IMG/VR virus record: IMGVR_UViG_3300042887_002641
Coordinates: 1-64,000 of that record
Length of the DNA: 64,000 nucleotides
Source: a virus
Reading direction: 5' to 3' (one strand)
In this document: in pieces, positions 1 through 9,200 of the stretch
Layout of the letters: every line of letters begins with the position of its first letter
Numbering within the stretch: position 1 is the stretch's first letter
The notes under the pieces: generated by a model
What the model saw: only the letters and a program-made list of their open reading frames with translations
The model's database searches: none
What the model was told of the DNA's origin: nothing
Translations under genes and position numbers: made by a program

Positions 1-522
1 GGGCCTAAAAGCTCTGCTCAGACCCCTTCGAAACCCTCTGAAAGACGCAAAGGATCTGCGAAAAATCCTGCCGGTAGCGCAGGTACAAAAAGCGACAAAG
101 CAATACAGTTTTCTGCTAAAGTAGTAGAAGCTCTAAAAGCTAAAGTCAAAGAACACAACAGCAAATATTCTAAAAAAGTTTCTCTTTCTCAATTAAAGAA
201 AGTATACCGCAGAGGCGCAGGTGCTTTTAGTTCAAGCCATAGACCCGGAAAGACCAGAGGGCAATGGGCAATGGCCCGTGTAAATACGTTTTTAAGAATG
301 ATGGCTGGCAAACCAGTTAAAGATTCTTATCGCAAAGCTGATAGCGATGTAGCTAGAGCTTCAGAGATTGATATCTCTGATTCTTGGGAGCCAAATGATG
401 ATGACTTTTCTCAAGCAGATACTGATATTCAAGACTATAATCTTGATTATGATTTTGAAGATGAGAATGATTTATACTTAGATACAGAGCAAGAAAAAGC
501 AAACTGGTTAGAATATATTTAA
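1..522 (+). CDS. Conserved phage protein, 5'-truncated by the window edge
   Basis: The frame is open from base 1 to the stop at 520-522, so the gene begins upstream of the window; the ATG at 271 is internal, because the residues before it continue the same domain. The visible N-terminal part is basic and low complexity (Ser, Lys, Pro rich). Visible residues 69-88 carry a strongly patterned stretch beginning YRRGAGAFSSSHRP and continuing with WAMARVNTFLRM and SYRKADSD. From memory this pattern recurs in head-region proteins of large phages as a domain of unknown function (DUF5824-like). The last 45 residues are very acidic. Position ahead of the protease and capsid genes suggests a head-module component, perhaps the C-terminus of a portal or internal head protein. 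I do not know its role. Confidence 0.6.
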   Translation, partial: GPKSSAQTPSKPSERRKGSAKNPAGSAGTKSDKAIQFSAKVVEALKAKVKEHNSKYSKKVSLSQLKKVYRRGAGAFSSSHRPGKTRGQWAMARVNTFLRMMAGKPVKDSYRKADSDVARASEIDISDSWEPNDDDFSQADTDIQDYNLDYDFEDENDLYLDTEQEKANWLEYI

Positions 523-523
523 T

Positions 524-1531
524 ATGAAAAACAAAGAACTAGAAATAGATATCTCCTCTAAGATTATCGCCGCAGATAAAGAGAAGAAGACTCTCAATAA
601 ACCTTTTAGAACTCCTAAAGGGCCAAAAAAGTTCTCTGTTTATGTAAAGAACGACAAAGGTAATATCGTTAAAGTTAATTTCGGTGATCCAAACATGGAA
701 ATTAAAAGAGACGATCCCGCAAGAAGAAAGAGCTTTAGAGCTAGACACGGTTGCGATAAAAATCCCGGCCCTAAATGGAAAGCAAAATATTGGTCATGCA
801 GACAATGGAGAAGCTCCGCTCCAGTCGAAGGTTCAGTTGCTATGGAGTCAGAGGCTAATAAAGGCTTGTGGTACAATATCCAAAAGAAGAAACAACGTCT
901 TGGTAAAAATTATAAACCAGCAAAGCCGGGGGATAAAGACTATCCAGATAAAGAGGCTCTCAAAAAGGCTCAAGCAGAAGAAGTAGATTGGGATGGCATT
1001 ACATTTTTAGAAGAAGAACAGATTTTGGCTCTTTATCCTGAGTTAGCTCAGATTGTAGCTGAACCTGATGAAGAAATGGAAGAGATGGATGAAGAAGGAG
1101 AAATGGAAGAGTATAAAAATGAGTATTTAGAAATGTCTTTGGGTTCAATTGCTTCGATTAAGACTCATGCCGAAAATATTCTTAACGCCATTAATGATGA
1201 GAAAATTAAAGAAAACTTAACAGAACCTTTTTTGCAAGCCAAAATTGCTATCACAGAAGATTACATGATAATGATACATAATTATGTAATGTTCGCTCAA
1301 GAGAGCGATGCTTCTTATCCTATGGGACCAATGTTTATGGTTGGAAATATGGTTAAGAACGTAAACAAAGACTGTGATCATTATGGAAGCGAAGGAGTTA
1401 TAAAAGAAATTAAAGATTTACCCAATCGCATGGGTAAAGTGATTTCTTATGAAGTTACAAATGAAGGTCCAACATACAAAAAGGGAGATCTTCTTACTAA
1501 AACGCAAGACCAGTTAGTTCAAATAGGTTAA
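524..1531 (+). CDS. Conserved phage head-region protein with RRKSFRARHGC domain, function unknown
   Basis: The 335-residue protein starts one base after the preceding stop (TAATATG junction). Residues 66-77 read ARRKSFRARHGC, followed by YWSC at 89-92. This conserved domain is, from memory, common in head-region proteins of large marine phages. His75, Cys77 and Cys92 could form part of a metal site, but that is only a guess. Residues about 180-205 are almost entirely Glu, Asp and Met. The C-terminal 60 residues form a compact Gly and Lys-rich domain, possibly a small beta barrel. It lies two genes upstream of the Dps-like gene and just before the capsid assembly genes. It is likely virion or assembly related, but no enzymatic motif is visible. 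Confidence 0.6.
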   Translation: MKNKELEIDISSKIIAADKEKKTLNKPFRTPKGPKKFSVYVKNDKGNIVKVNFGDPNMEIKRDDPARRKSFRARHGCDKNPGPKWKAKYWSCRQWRSSAPVEGSVAMESEANKGLWYNIQKKKQRLGKNYKPAKPGDKDYPDKEALKKAQAEEVDWDGITFLEEEQILALYPELAQIVAEPDEEMEEMDEEGEMEEYKNEYLEMSLGSIASIKTHAENILNAINDEKIKENLTEPFLQAKIAITEDYMIMIHNYVMFAQESDASYPMGPMFMVGNMVKNVNKDCDHYGSEGVIKEIKDLPNRMGKVISYEVTNEGPTYKKGDLLTKTQDQLVQIG

Positions 1532-1534
1532 AGA

Positions 1535-1552
1535 GTGTATAAATACTAAAGG
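1535..1552 (+). promoter_or_regulatory. Putative late promoter (GTGTATAAATACTAAAGG)
   Basis: In the 23-base gap before the Dps-like gene the sequence reads GTGTATAAATACTAAAGG. It contains TATAAATA at 1538-1545, identical to the T4 late promoter core. The same GTGTA-plus-AT element recurs in most other real intergenic gaps of the window. An AAAGGAT just before the ATG at 1555 may serve as ribosome binding site. Confidence 0.5.
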
Positions 1553-1554
1553 AT

Positions 1555-1920
1555 ATGAATATACTGTCTGCAATGTTGGAGTTTCAAAATCAAGTCAAAA
1601 TTTTCCATTGGCAAACTTATGGTTATTCAGAGCATCAGAGTTTTGGAGAATTATATGATAGCCTTTCTGGACATATTGATGAATTTGTTGAAATTTTCAT
1701 GGGTAAATATGGGCGCATCATTGCAAAAGATTCATTTGTGCTAACTCTTCAAAATTACAAATCCGTTAGCCCATTGGAGGCAATGAATAATTTTATTTCT
1801 TTCCTTAACTCTGATCTACCTTCTCAGCTAGACCCTGCTAAGGATACTGATCTTCTAAATATCAGAGATGAAATTTTAGGAAGCGTTAATAAAACTAAAT
1901 ATTTACTAACTTTAAAATGA
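1555..1920 (+). CDS. Dps/ferritin-like small protein (DUF5856-like)
   Basis: The 121-residue, mostly helical protein has its N-terminal pattern in Dps/ferritin order: HW at 18-19, His27, and DxxxE at 42-46 inside HIDEFVEIFMGKYGR. The spacing from His27 to Asp42 (15) and from Asp42 to Glu46 (4) equals the spacing of the Dps ferroxidase ligands; the first His is three residues closer than in Dps. From memory such short proteins are listed as DUF5856 in phages and large viruses. It could bind iron or nucleic acid, or be a structural four-helix protein that kept the family signature. It is preceded by a promoter-like element and AAAGGAT, and its stop overlaps the next start (ATGA). Confidence 0.6.
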   Translation: MNILSAMLEFQNQVKIFHWQTYGYSEHQSFGELYDSLSGHIDEFVEIFMGKYGRIIAKDSFVLTLQNYKSVSPLEAMNNFISFLNSDLPSQLDPAKDTDLLNIRDEILGSVNKTKYLLTLK

Positions 1921-2213
1921 AAGAATTTATAAGAAACGGAGTTCCTTCAGTATCAATCAGTACTGTTAATTTTACAACTACCGGCGTTGTAATCCAGCCG
2001 CCAACTGTTGGTAGAATTTATATTACTGATGTTATTGCTACTAATTCTGCTATAACTTTAACTAATGCTTCTTCTGTTACTTCTGGAAATGTTTTAGCTT
2101 ATGTAGCTCAAGGTAATTGTAATTTTTCTGTACCTGTTAGAGTTCCTGATCTTTCAGGAGTAGCAATTTCTACAGCTAGTGCAATCGGCAGTATTAATTA
2201 TTTTCTAGAATAA
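1917..2213 (+). CDS. Small beta-rich protein, possibly a head decoration protein
   Basis: The 98-residue protein overlaps the upstream gene by four bases (ATGA), so the two are probably translationally coupled. The sequence alternates Val, Ile, Thr, Ser and Asn throughout, with no charged clusters and no Cys-based sites, as expected for an all-beta fold. No family is recognised. The gene lies directly before the prohead protease, a place where phages often encode small head proteins, so a capsid-surface or stabilising role is plausible, but this is from position only. Confidence 0.5.
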   Translation: MKEFIRNGVPSVSISTVNFTTTGVVIQPPTVGRIYITDVIATNSAITLTNASSVTSGNVLAYVAQGNCNFSVPVRVPDLSGVAISTASAIGSINYFLE

Positions 2214-2215
2214 AT

Positions 2216-3685
2216 ATGAATTTTGATTTTTCAACAACGTTTAGTTCCTCAATAAGACCTTTAGTATCTGAGGAAAAAGATAAATATCTATCATTAGCCA
2301 GTCTAGTTGACGTAGGAAATTTCATTCCTGAAGTCAATGCTGATTCTAATATGGATCTTTTGCCTATTGCATTTAATGCTTGTGTTGTAAATCGTGTTAA
2401 TAAAAATGGAGATGTAATTGATTCTTCTATTGCCGCTGAAGTATACAAAAATTTTATAAATAAACCAATTAACATTGAACATAATCGCTCAAATGTAGTT
2501 GGTGTTATTTTATCAGCAGGATTTTCTGAGTTTGGAACGGATTTGCCTCTTACAGAAGAGCAAGTAAAAGATAAAAAAGAGCCATACAACATTACTCTTG
2601 GCGGCGTTGTTTGGAAAATCGTAAATAAAGATCTAGCAAATGTAATAGAAGAGTCAAATGATCCTACTTCCAATAACTACATGAAAGTTAGTGCCTCTTG
2701 GGAGCTAGGATTTAATGATTTTGAGATAGCTGTTTTAGAAGGCGGCGAGAAAAATATAGAGAACGCTTCCATCATTTCTGACAAAGAAGAGATTGAAAAA
2801 ATTAAAGGTAAATTAACCGGATATGGCGGCAGCGGAAGAATAAGCGAAAATCAATCTGTTTACCGTAAAATTAAAGGAAGAGTGCTTCCTTTAGGAGTTG
2901 GCTTAACTGCGAATCCCGCCGCTGATGTCGCCGGTGTTAGTATTAAAAAACTAGAATCAGAAGAAATGATACAGCAAAAAGCAGAAGAAATTTCACAAAC
3001 CCTAGAATCTAATGTAATTATCGAAAGAAAGAATATGAAAATATCTGAAGTATCGCAAATTACTGATGAGTTGCTTAAAGAAGCAACCGCTTCTTCCATC
3101 AGAGATTTCATTGGAGAGCAACTCAAAGAAGCCTCTGAGAAATTTGCTGCTGAGAAGAAAGCAAAAGAAGACGCAATCAAGAATGCTGAAGAGAAGTACG
3201 CTAGTCTCTCTACTGATTCTGAAAACCTAAAGAAAGAACTTGAGACCCTCAAGCAATCTTTAGAAACCCTACAACAAGAAAAAGCTTCTAAGGAGAAGCA
3301 AGAACTATTCTCTTCCAGAATGGCTGGACTTGATGAAGAGTTTGATCTTGATTCAGAAGATAGGGAAGTAATTGCTAACGATATCAGAGATTTAGACGAT
3401 GATTCTTTCGCCGCCTACAAAAAGAAAATGGGCGTTCTAATGAAGGAGAAGAACAAAGCTTATAAAGCCTCTAAGATGCCAAAAGAAGAGAAAAAAGAGA
3501 CAATGGCTACAGAGGACAAGCAATCTGTTGCTTCTACCGAAAATGCTACTGTCGTTGATGACGCTATTAGCAACGGAACTCAGCAAACTGACAAGATTAC
3601 TGCTGGCGTTGTTGCTCCATCAAAGACAATTAAGCAAAAATATCAATCAGCTTTTAATGACGAAGGCTTCGTTATTACAAAATAA
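2216..3685 (+). CDS. Prohead maturation protease fused to a coiled-coil scaffold domain
   Basis: The protein has 489 residues in two halves. Residues 1 to about 240 resemble the herpes/HK97/T4-type serine prohead protease fold: the segment INIEHNRSNVVGVI places a likely catalytic His at 89, and MKVSASWE places a likely catalytic Ser at 159 (or 161), about 70 residues later as in this family. Residues about 245-450 are highly charged helix and coiled coil (Glu, Lys, Ala, Leu heptads at about 300-360), typical of a scaffold. The C-terminus ends in a short globular tail. The protein is inferred to nucleate capsid assembly around the coiled-coil part and then cleave head proteins. The gene sits immediately before the decoration and capsid genes. 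An in-frame ATG at 3035 (Met274) preceded by a purine-rich stretch could yield a separate 216-residue scaffold. Confidence 0.8.
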   Translation: MNFDFSTTFSSSIRPLVSEEKDKYLSLASLVDVGNFIPEVNADSNMDLLPIAFNACVVNRVNKNGDVIDSSIAAEVYKNFINKPINIEHNRSNVVGVILSAGFSEFGTDLPLTEEQVKDKKEPYNITLGGVVWKIVNKDLANVIEESNDPTSNNYMKVSASWELGFNDFEIAVLEGGEKNIENASIISDKEEIEKIKGKLTGYGGSGRISENQSVYRKIKGRVLPLGVGLTANPAADVAGVSIKKLESEEMIQQKAEEISQTLESNVIIERKNMKISEVSQITDELLKEATASSIRDFIGEQLKEASEKFAAEKKAKEDAIKNAEEKYASLSTDSENLKKELETLKQSLETLQQEKASKEKQELFSSRMAGLDEEFDLDSEDREVIANDIRDLDDDSFAAYKKKMGVLMKEKNKAYKASKMPKEEKKETMATEDKQSVASTENATVVDDAISNGTQQTDKITAGVVAPSKTIKQKYQSAFNDEGFVITK

Positions 3686-3716
3686 ACAAACAATAAATAT
3701 ATAATAGGAAAACACT

Positions 3717-4286
3717 ATGCCATATTCATCTACTAAAAGATTAATTAAACCATTTCGTGGTTATGGTGAGCATGAAGTTATCAACATGTTCGCTTTTGAT
3801 CTCGAAACTGTAAACAAAGGAACTTTCGTTAAAGTCCTTGGCTCAGGTTGGAGAAACACTGACGACGCTCTAAACATTCTATCAAATGGTGCTGTAGGAG
3901 CTTCTTACAGCAACGTCGTTTCTGATCGTTATTCCACCACTGCTCGCGTTACTACTGCTGGCACTGGAGACTTGGGCAAGGTTATCGGAATCCTTCTCAA
4001 TGACGTTCGTGAAACAGACGAAAACGGCGAGAAACTTATCTATAACCCTCGCAAAGCTGCTGAGTTGAGCGCAGTTGTCTCTGGACAAACTGTTCCCGTT
4101 CTCAAGCGCGGCATCATCTTGGCTTATGCAACTGGAGCTACCGCTGGTAACTCTGCTTTCATCAATGCTAATGGTGAATTGGAAACCAATGCTGTCATTT
4201 ATGGTGGTAGCGGTGGTGCTAAGGTTGGAACTTATTTAGGTTCTGCTGATACTGATGGCTATGCCTTATTGAACCTCGACCTATAA
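3717..4286 (+). CDS. Probable capsid decoration/stabilisation protein
   Basis: The 189-residue, Gly, Ala, Val and Thr-rich protein lies between the protease-scaffold and the major capsid gene, the usual place for a head decoration protein. The 31-base leader contains AATATATAATAGGAAAAC, with a credible AGGA ribosome site nine bases before the ATG. The second half contains short beta-rich repeats (GAKVGTYLG, VPVLKRGIILAYATG) like the beta-tulip or beta-barrel decorations seen in other phages. Codon use is more GC-rich than in the fibre genes, as in the neighbouring capsid gene, which fits high expression. The specific family was not recognised. Confidence 0.55.
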   Translation: MPYSSTKRLIKPFRGYGEHEVINMFAFDLETVNKGTFVKVLGSGWRNTDDALNILSNGAVGASYSNVVSDRYSTTARVTTAGTGDLGKVIGILLNDVRETDENGEKLIYNPRKAAELSAVVSGQTVPVLKRGIILAYATGATAGNSAFINANGELETNAVIYGGSGGAKVGTYLGSADTDGYALLNLDL

Positions 4287-4323
4287 TAACCAACAAGAAC
4301 AACTAACTAATTAACTAAATAAT

Positions 4324-5481
4324 ATGAGACTTAAATTAAAAAATACGCCAGAACAAGTAGAGCTAATCAAAAAGGTTGGTTCTCGCAATGTCGTTGAGTC
4401 CGCTGAAGCTATGGAGGCTTTGGCCGCTTTCGTTGGACCAGTTATCCAAAAGGTACTCGCTCAAGCTGGTACTGCCGGTATGATCTATAGAGATATGGAG
4501 TTTAATGAGGACGATAGTCCTTCTTATCCTCTTGATCTCTATTACAATGAGGCTGCTGGTCTAGTTTCCGTCTGGGCACAAAATGTTGCTGGTGGTCTAC
4601 CCTCCAACTACATGGATCAACCAGTTCAAGAGTTGAAGATTGCTACTTACCGTCTTGACTCTGCCGTTTCCTTCAACAAGAAGTATGCTCGCAAAGCTCG
4701 TCTTGACGTAGTTAGCGGAGCTTTGGATCGCATGGCTCAAGAGGTTCTTGTTAAGCAAGAGCGCAATGCTTGGGCTGTTATTCTTAAGGCTCTAGCCAAC
4801 GCCTCCACCAAGGATGGACGTTCAGTTGCTTTCGGAACTTCTGGAGCTTTGAAGCACATTCTCTCTCCTTCTCAAACTTTCTCTGGAGCTACATTTAATC
4901 TTCAAATGTTAAATGAATTGATCCTCCGCACCAAGAGAATTAATGTTTCTTTTGCTGGTGGTACTCCTTCTGATAATTCTGCTCGCGGCTTGACTGATCT
5001 TTTCGTCAGTCCTGAAGCTAAAGCTAAGATTCGTCAGTTCTCATTCAATCCTCTCTTTGGAACCAGTTCTACTACTCAAACTCAATTGTCTGAGGATGTT
5101 CGCACTGAGATCTTCAGAGGCGGTGGTATGGAAAGCCTCTTTGGCATCAATATCATTGAGTTGCTTGAGTTGGGTGCAAGCCAAAAGTATAACGTTCTTC
5201 TCAGTAACTTTACTGGTGCTAACACTTATCCTGATATTAACGGAAATACCGCTGCTGCTTTTGCCAGCACAGAGGAAATTGCTATCGGACTTGATCTAAG
5301 CCGCGATGCTTTCATTCGCCCAGTTGCTACAAACGCTGAGAGCGGTGGACAACTCACTGTTCTCCCTGATGATCAATTCATCACCCGCGCCGAGAAGACT
5401 GGATTCTACGGATTCCTAGAGGAAGGCCGTATCTGTATCGACGCTCGCGCTGTCGTCGGTATGAGATTCGATGACGTATAA
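4324..5481 (+). CDS. Major capsid protein, HK97-fold type
   Basis: The 385-residue protein follows the protease and decoration genes and is followed at once by a strong terminator. It shows the expected HK97-fold layout: a helical N-arm (residues 1-50), an extended E-loop region with VSVWAQNVAGG and NYMDQPVQ (80-100), a long helix rich in Ala, Arg and Lys (about 115-160, FNKKYARKARLDVV), and a C-terminal beta segment near LPDDQFITRAEKTGFYGFLE. No N-terminal delta domain precedes the arm, so scaffolding must come from a separate protein, here the coiled-coil half of the protease gene. Codon use is the most optimised in the window. The identification rests on synteny and layout. Confidence 0.85.
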   Translation: MRLKLKNTPEQVELIKKVGSRNVVESAEAMEALAAFVGPVIQKVLAQAGTAGMIYRDMEFNEDDSPSYPLDLYYNEAAGLVSVWAQNVAGGLPSNYMDQPVQELKIATYRLDSAVSFNKKYARKARLDVVSGALDRMAQEVLVKQERNAWAVILKALANASTKDGRSVAFGTSGALKHILSPSQTFSGATFNLQMLNELILRTKRINVSFAGGTPSDNSARGLTDLFVSPEAKAKIRQFSFNPLFGTSSTTQTQLSEDVRTEIFRGGGMESLFGINIIELLELGASQKYNVLLSNFTGANTYPDINGNTAAAFASTEEIAIGLDLSRDAFIRPVATNAESGGQLTVLPDDQFITRAEKTGFYGFLEEGRICIDARAVVGMRFDDV

Positions 5482-5498
5482 AATCTAAGTTAGGTTTT

Positions 5499-5530
5499 AA
5501 CCCCGGAGGCAACCCCTCCGGGGTTTTTTA
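5499..5530 (+). terminator. Rho-independent terminator after the capsid gene
   Basis: An 11-base stem starts AACCCCGGAGG (5499-5509) and closes with CCTCCGGGGTT (5515-5525) around a five-base loop, followed by a run of T. It is the strongest hairpin in the window and ends the head operon 18 bases after the capsid stop. Confidence 0.93.
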
Positions 5531-5565
5531 TTTTACATTTTTAACTATATGTATTAATATAAGGT

Positions 5566-5922
5566 ATGGCTAAAAAGAAGAAGCAAAAGATTGACGACTT
5601 GAGTCAAACTCACGCCAAGATCGAAGAAAAAGAGTATCAAACTCTTGACCAAATTCTTGGTGATTCTGGTGCTGATAAATATGGTACTTTTAGTGAAGAT
5701 GAGTATTGGAGTCAGCTAAATGCAATGACTAAAAGCGACCTTCAAAATCATGCTCTTAAGATGAATCTTATTCCTGTTGACAATATGAAGATGCTAAGAG
5801 AGCGATTGTTGAACGAGTTTCGCAGATACAATAATTCTTATTTGAGAGTATCCAGCACCAAGAAAGTTTTAGATACTAGTGTTTCTGATACTGTAAAGAA
5901 AATTTTAGCCGAAGGAAGATAA
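5566..5922 (+). CDS. Small charged protein with SAP-like helix-extended-helix segment
   Basis: The 118-residue protein has a very basic N-terminus (MAKKKKQK). Residues about 62-95 (MTKSDLQNHALKMNLIP onward to RERLLNEF) resemble a SAP-type helix-extended-helix nucleic-acid binding motif, in which a short Leu and Lys-rich helix precedes a turn and a second helix. The gene is the first after the capsid terminator; the gap holds a TTAATATAAGGT stretch before the ATG. It could be a head-completion protein or a DNA-binding virion protein. The SAP resemblance is weak and the function is unknown. Confidence 0.5.
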   Translation: MAKKKKQKIDDLSQTHAKIEEKEYQTLDQILGDSGADKYGTFSEDEYWSQLNAMTKSDLQNHALKMNLIPVDNMKMLRERLLNEFRRYNNSYLRVSSTKKVLDTSVSDTVKKILAEGR

Positions 5923-5931
5923 TACAAATAT

Positions 5932-6156
5932 ATGGAACAGACTAATCAACAGCAACCACAGCAACCTCCATCCGTAAGAGATCTGCCAGATCCTACGCCA
6001 CAAATTGCCCTAAATACTTTTGTGGGCTTGGGTCGTCAAAGCAGATTGAGCTATGATGAGCATGTATACCTTGACAAGTGTACTGCTGCTCTTCAAGCCG
6101 CAATTGGCAACGCAAAGGGACCAGAAATTCCTCCGTTCCCAAAGATGCAGGTCTAA
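5932..6156 (+). CDS. Small protein with Gln/Pro-rich N-terminus, unknown
   Basis: The 74-residue protein begins with a Gln and Pro-rich tail (residues 3-13), followed by a short helical domain with YDEHVYLDKCTAALQAAI. It follows the previous gene by nine bases and has an AAATATATG start. The flexible tail plus small helical body resembles bridging or assembly peptides, but no family is recognised. It is the last gene before the terminator that closes this short operon. Confidence 0.45.
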   Translation: MEQTNQQQPQQPPSVRDLPDPTPQIALNTFVGLGRQSRLSYDEHVYLDKCTAALQAAIGNAKGPEIPPFPKMQV

Positions 6157-6183
6157 ATATTAGATCAAAATATTAGAAACGCA

Positions 6184-6223
6184 ATCTTTAGCTCTCGATT
6201 TTTAGGGGGCTAAAGATTTTTTT
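6184..6223 (+). terminator. Rho-independent terminator before the fibre cassette
   Basis: ATCTTTAGC (6184-6192) pairs with GCTAAAGAT (6209-6217), followed by a T run. The T run passes directly into the GTGTAAATAATAAT promoter-like element at 6224, so end of one unit and start of the next are fused. Confidence 0.75.
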
Positions 6224-6242
6224 GTGTAAATAATAATAAGGT
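6224..6242 (+). promoter_or_regulatory. Putative late promoter upstream of the giant fibre gene
   Basis: GTGTAAATAATAATAAGG begins at the end of the terminator T run, about 30 bases before the ATG at 6256. It belongs to the recurrent GTGTA plus AT-rich family of this window. Confidence 0.5.
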
Positions 6243-6255
6243 ATAAGGTTTTAAA

Positions 6256-9200
6256 ATGGCGCAATTTGCTATAGATGAATTATTCACTACGGGCGTTCAG
6301 ATATCTGGTTTTATATTTGATCGTTCTTACAGTTTAGGAATTGCCGGTCAAGTCCTAACAGCTACGTCATCTGGAGTGATGTGGCAAGCAGATTCAAGTA
6401 ATACTGATCTTGCAGCTTTGAGTGGACAAATTGCTGCTACTGGAACCTTATTAAATAATAGGATAAATTCTCTTAGCGGTTACTCTGATGCGACCTTCGC
6501 GACGATAACGAACCTAGCTGCCACAGGTTCGACTCTTAACGCTAGGATTAATTCTCTAAGTGGTTATGCAGGTAGCACTTTCTTATCTGGTCAAGGAGTG
6601 GCTAATTGGACCGCTCGCTGGAACGGGACTAAAGAATTAATTACAGGTAGTATTTATGATTTAGGAACTGGAGTTGGAATAGGTACGACAAGTCCTTCTG
6701 CCAAACTAGAAGTTTTTAGCGGAAATGCTATTATTAGAAATGATAATCCCGGTGGCGTAGCTTCTTTATACATAAGAAATTGGGCAACAAATCCGGCCAC
6801 CCAATTAGTTTTTGGTAATTCAACTAGTGACGATTCAAGTACTACATTAGGTTTAAATGCTAATGTTTTTTCTATTACAAATTATGGTGATCCGGGAAGT
6901 TATATTAAATTTGGAACTCGTAATGCATCAACGGCTGAGATTAGAGTAACAATTGATCCAAGTGGAAGAGTTGGGATAGGTACAGAAATTCCATCTACAT
7001 TGTTATCAATTGGCGGTGCGGGTTCTACTACTGCTTTAAGTGGTATAACTTTTGGCGCAGATAGTCAAGCTAATTTATATAGAATATCTTCCTCAAGGAT
7101 TAAAACAGATGGTAATTTTACTATTGATGGTCAAGGAGGAGGAGCTTCTTCTTTAGTATTAAATAGAATTTCTGATTCTTATGAGAATGGAATGGCATTT
7201 ACTACAGCAGGTTCTGTCGATTGGTATTACTATGTAGACAATGCAAACACCAATTTACAGATACAAAGAGGTGGAGAAATTGACACTGCTCCAAGAGTTC
7301 GTTTTGATGGAGCTAATAGTAATATTTTATTTAATTTAGGAGGAGGAAATGTTGGCATAGGAACCGATACTCCAGCAGGAAGATTACATGTATCTGGAGC
7401 AGATGGTAATGTTCTTTTTTTAAAGCAAGGAGTTACTGGTTCTCAGGGGGGTATTTATTTTGAAAATGCAGATGGTTTTGCCACTTCTTCTGCTAGACTT
7501 TACTTCATAAGTGGTGATTCAGTTTTATTTACAAGAGGTCCAAGTAATTTGGCTTGGAGTGTGTCTCAAAATGCAAATGTTGGAATTGGAGTAAGTAATC
7601 CTTCTGAAAAATTAACAATCACTGGTGCCGTTAAGATTTTAACAAGAGATGGAGCTAATTTTAAAGTTGGTGATGGGTCAAATAATAATACATTTTTAGA
7701 AATTGACTATCCTGACATTTCTAGTGCTAATGCTTATTTTAGATTATTTAGAAATACAAATACAAACGGTGGGAAGTATTTTCAAATATTTAAAGGAGAT
7801 GGCACTGCTGGATCTCAAACTCTTTTAAATGCCAATGGAGATTCCCATATTAATGCAGTTGCAGGAAACCTTGGAATAGGAACAGATAATCCAATTTATA
7901 AGTTAGATGTAATTGGTACAGTAAGAGCAAGTGGAGAGTTAATTACTGAAGGAAATAATGCAAGAATTTCTTTATTTAGAACTAATGGAATAAATTATTT
8001 TGATTGGGCAACTGGTCAAAGTTTATATTTTAGCACCGAAAATACTGTTGGGGGAGGGGGAAGAAATACTCTAATGAGTATAACTTCTAATGGCAATGTC
8101 GGTATTTCAACAACAAGTCCTACTTATAGCTTGCAAATTGGACAAAATGCTTCTGGCAATAACATAGACTATTCTTTGGGTATTTTAAGACATGGTACAT
8201 TAACTTATCCCGGCACTTGGACTTCAACTCCAGCATTTAAAATTATTGATCTTGCGGACGGAGGACCATCTAGCGTTGATATTTACGGAATAATGAATCT
8301 TGAATTACCAAGATTCCAAGCATCAGATACAAATGCCGAAAAAGCTTCTCTTTTTCTTATTTCTTTTGATACTGCAATGGGACCACTAAGAATAGATGGT
8401 AAAGGAAATCAATGGATTGGATATGATAGAGTAACTACAGGAATAAATAATTCATCTTTTTCTTCTTTAATTTATGGAGGATTAGCAGTTGGAGATACTT
8501 ATCAGACTACTACTTTATCAAACGGACAAGCTATATTTCAAGGTAATGTAGGTATAGGTATTACTAATCCTAATGTAAGATTGGTAGTAGCTAACACAGG
8601 TGCAGCGACAAGTACTTCTACAGTTAGAATAATTGGAAGTACGGGAAATGGTGCTGGTCCACAAATTGAATTTTTCAAAGGTACAAATCAAAGATTTAGT
8701 ATAGGTGCATCTTCTGCAATTACCGGAGGCTTTTCTGAGGATCTACTTTTAGCGACACTTAATCCAAGTTCAATAATTTTAGCTGCTGGAGTTAGCGGAT
8801 TAGCAATTTTTAAACCTGATGGTAAAGTTGGAATTGGAACTATAAATCCACAAACACTTCTTTCTCTTGGTGGACTTGGATCAACTTCAGCAGCGAGCGG
8901 TATCACTTTTGGAGGAGATGCTCAAGCAAATTTATATAGATCTGCTGAAGATACAATTAAAACAGATGGCTCTTTAGAAGTCACTACTAATTTAAATATT
9001 GGAGCAGATCTTTATGTAGCTGATGAATTAGGAGTTGGCGTACCAATTGCTAATAAGAGAGTTAATTATGGCGCACAAATTGCTACTGCTAATGCCTCTA
9101 TTCAATTAGTTCTAGGAAGAACGGCTAGTGCTACTGGCCAAGGAGCAATTGGAGCAGATGCGAATAATACTTTTGCTGTATGGAATGTAAGCGGCGGACT

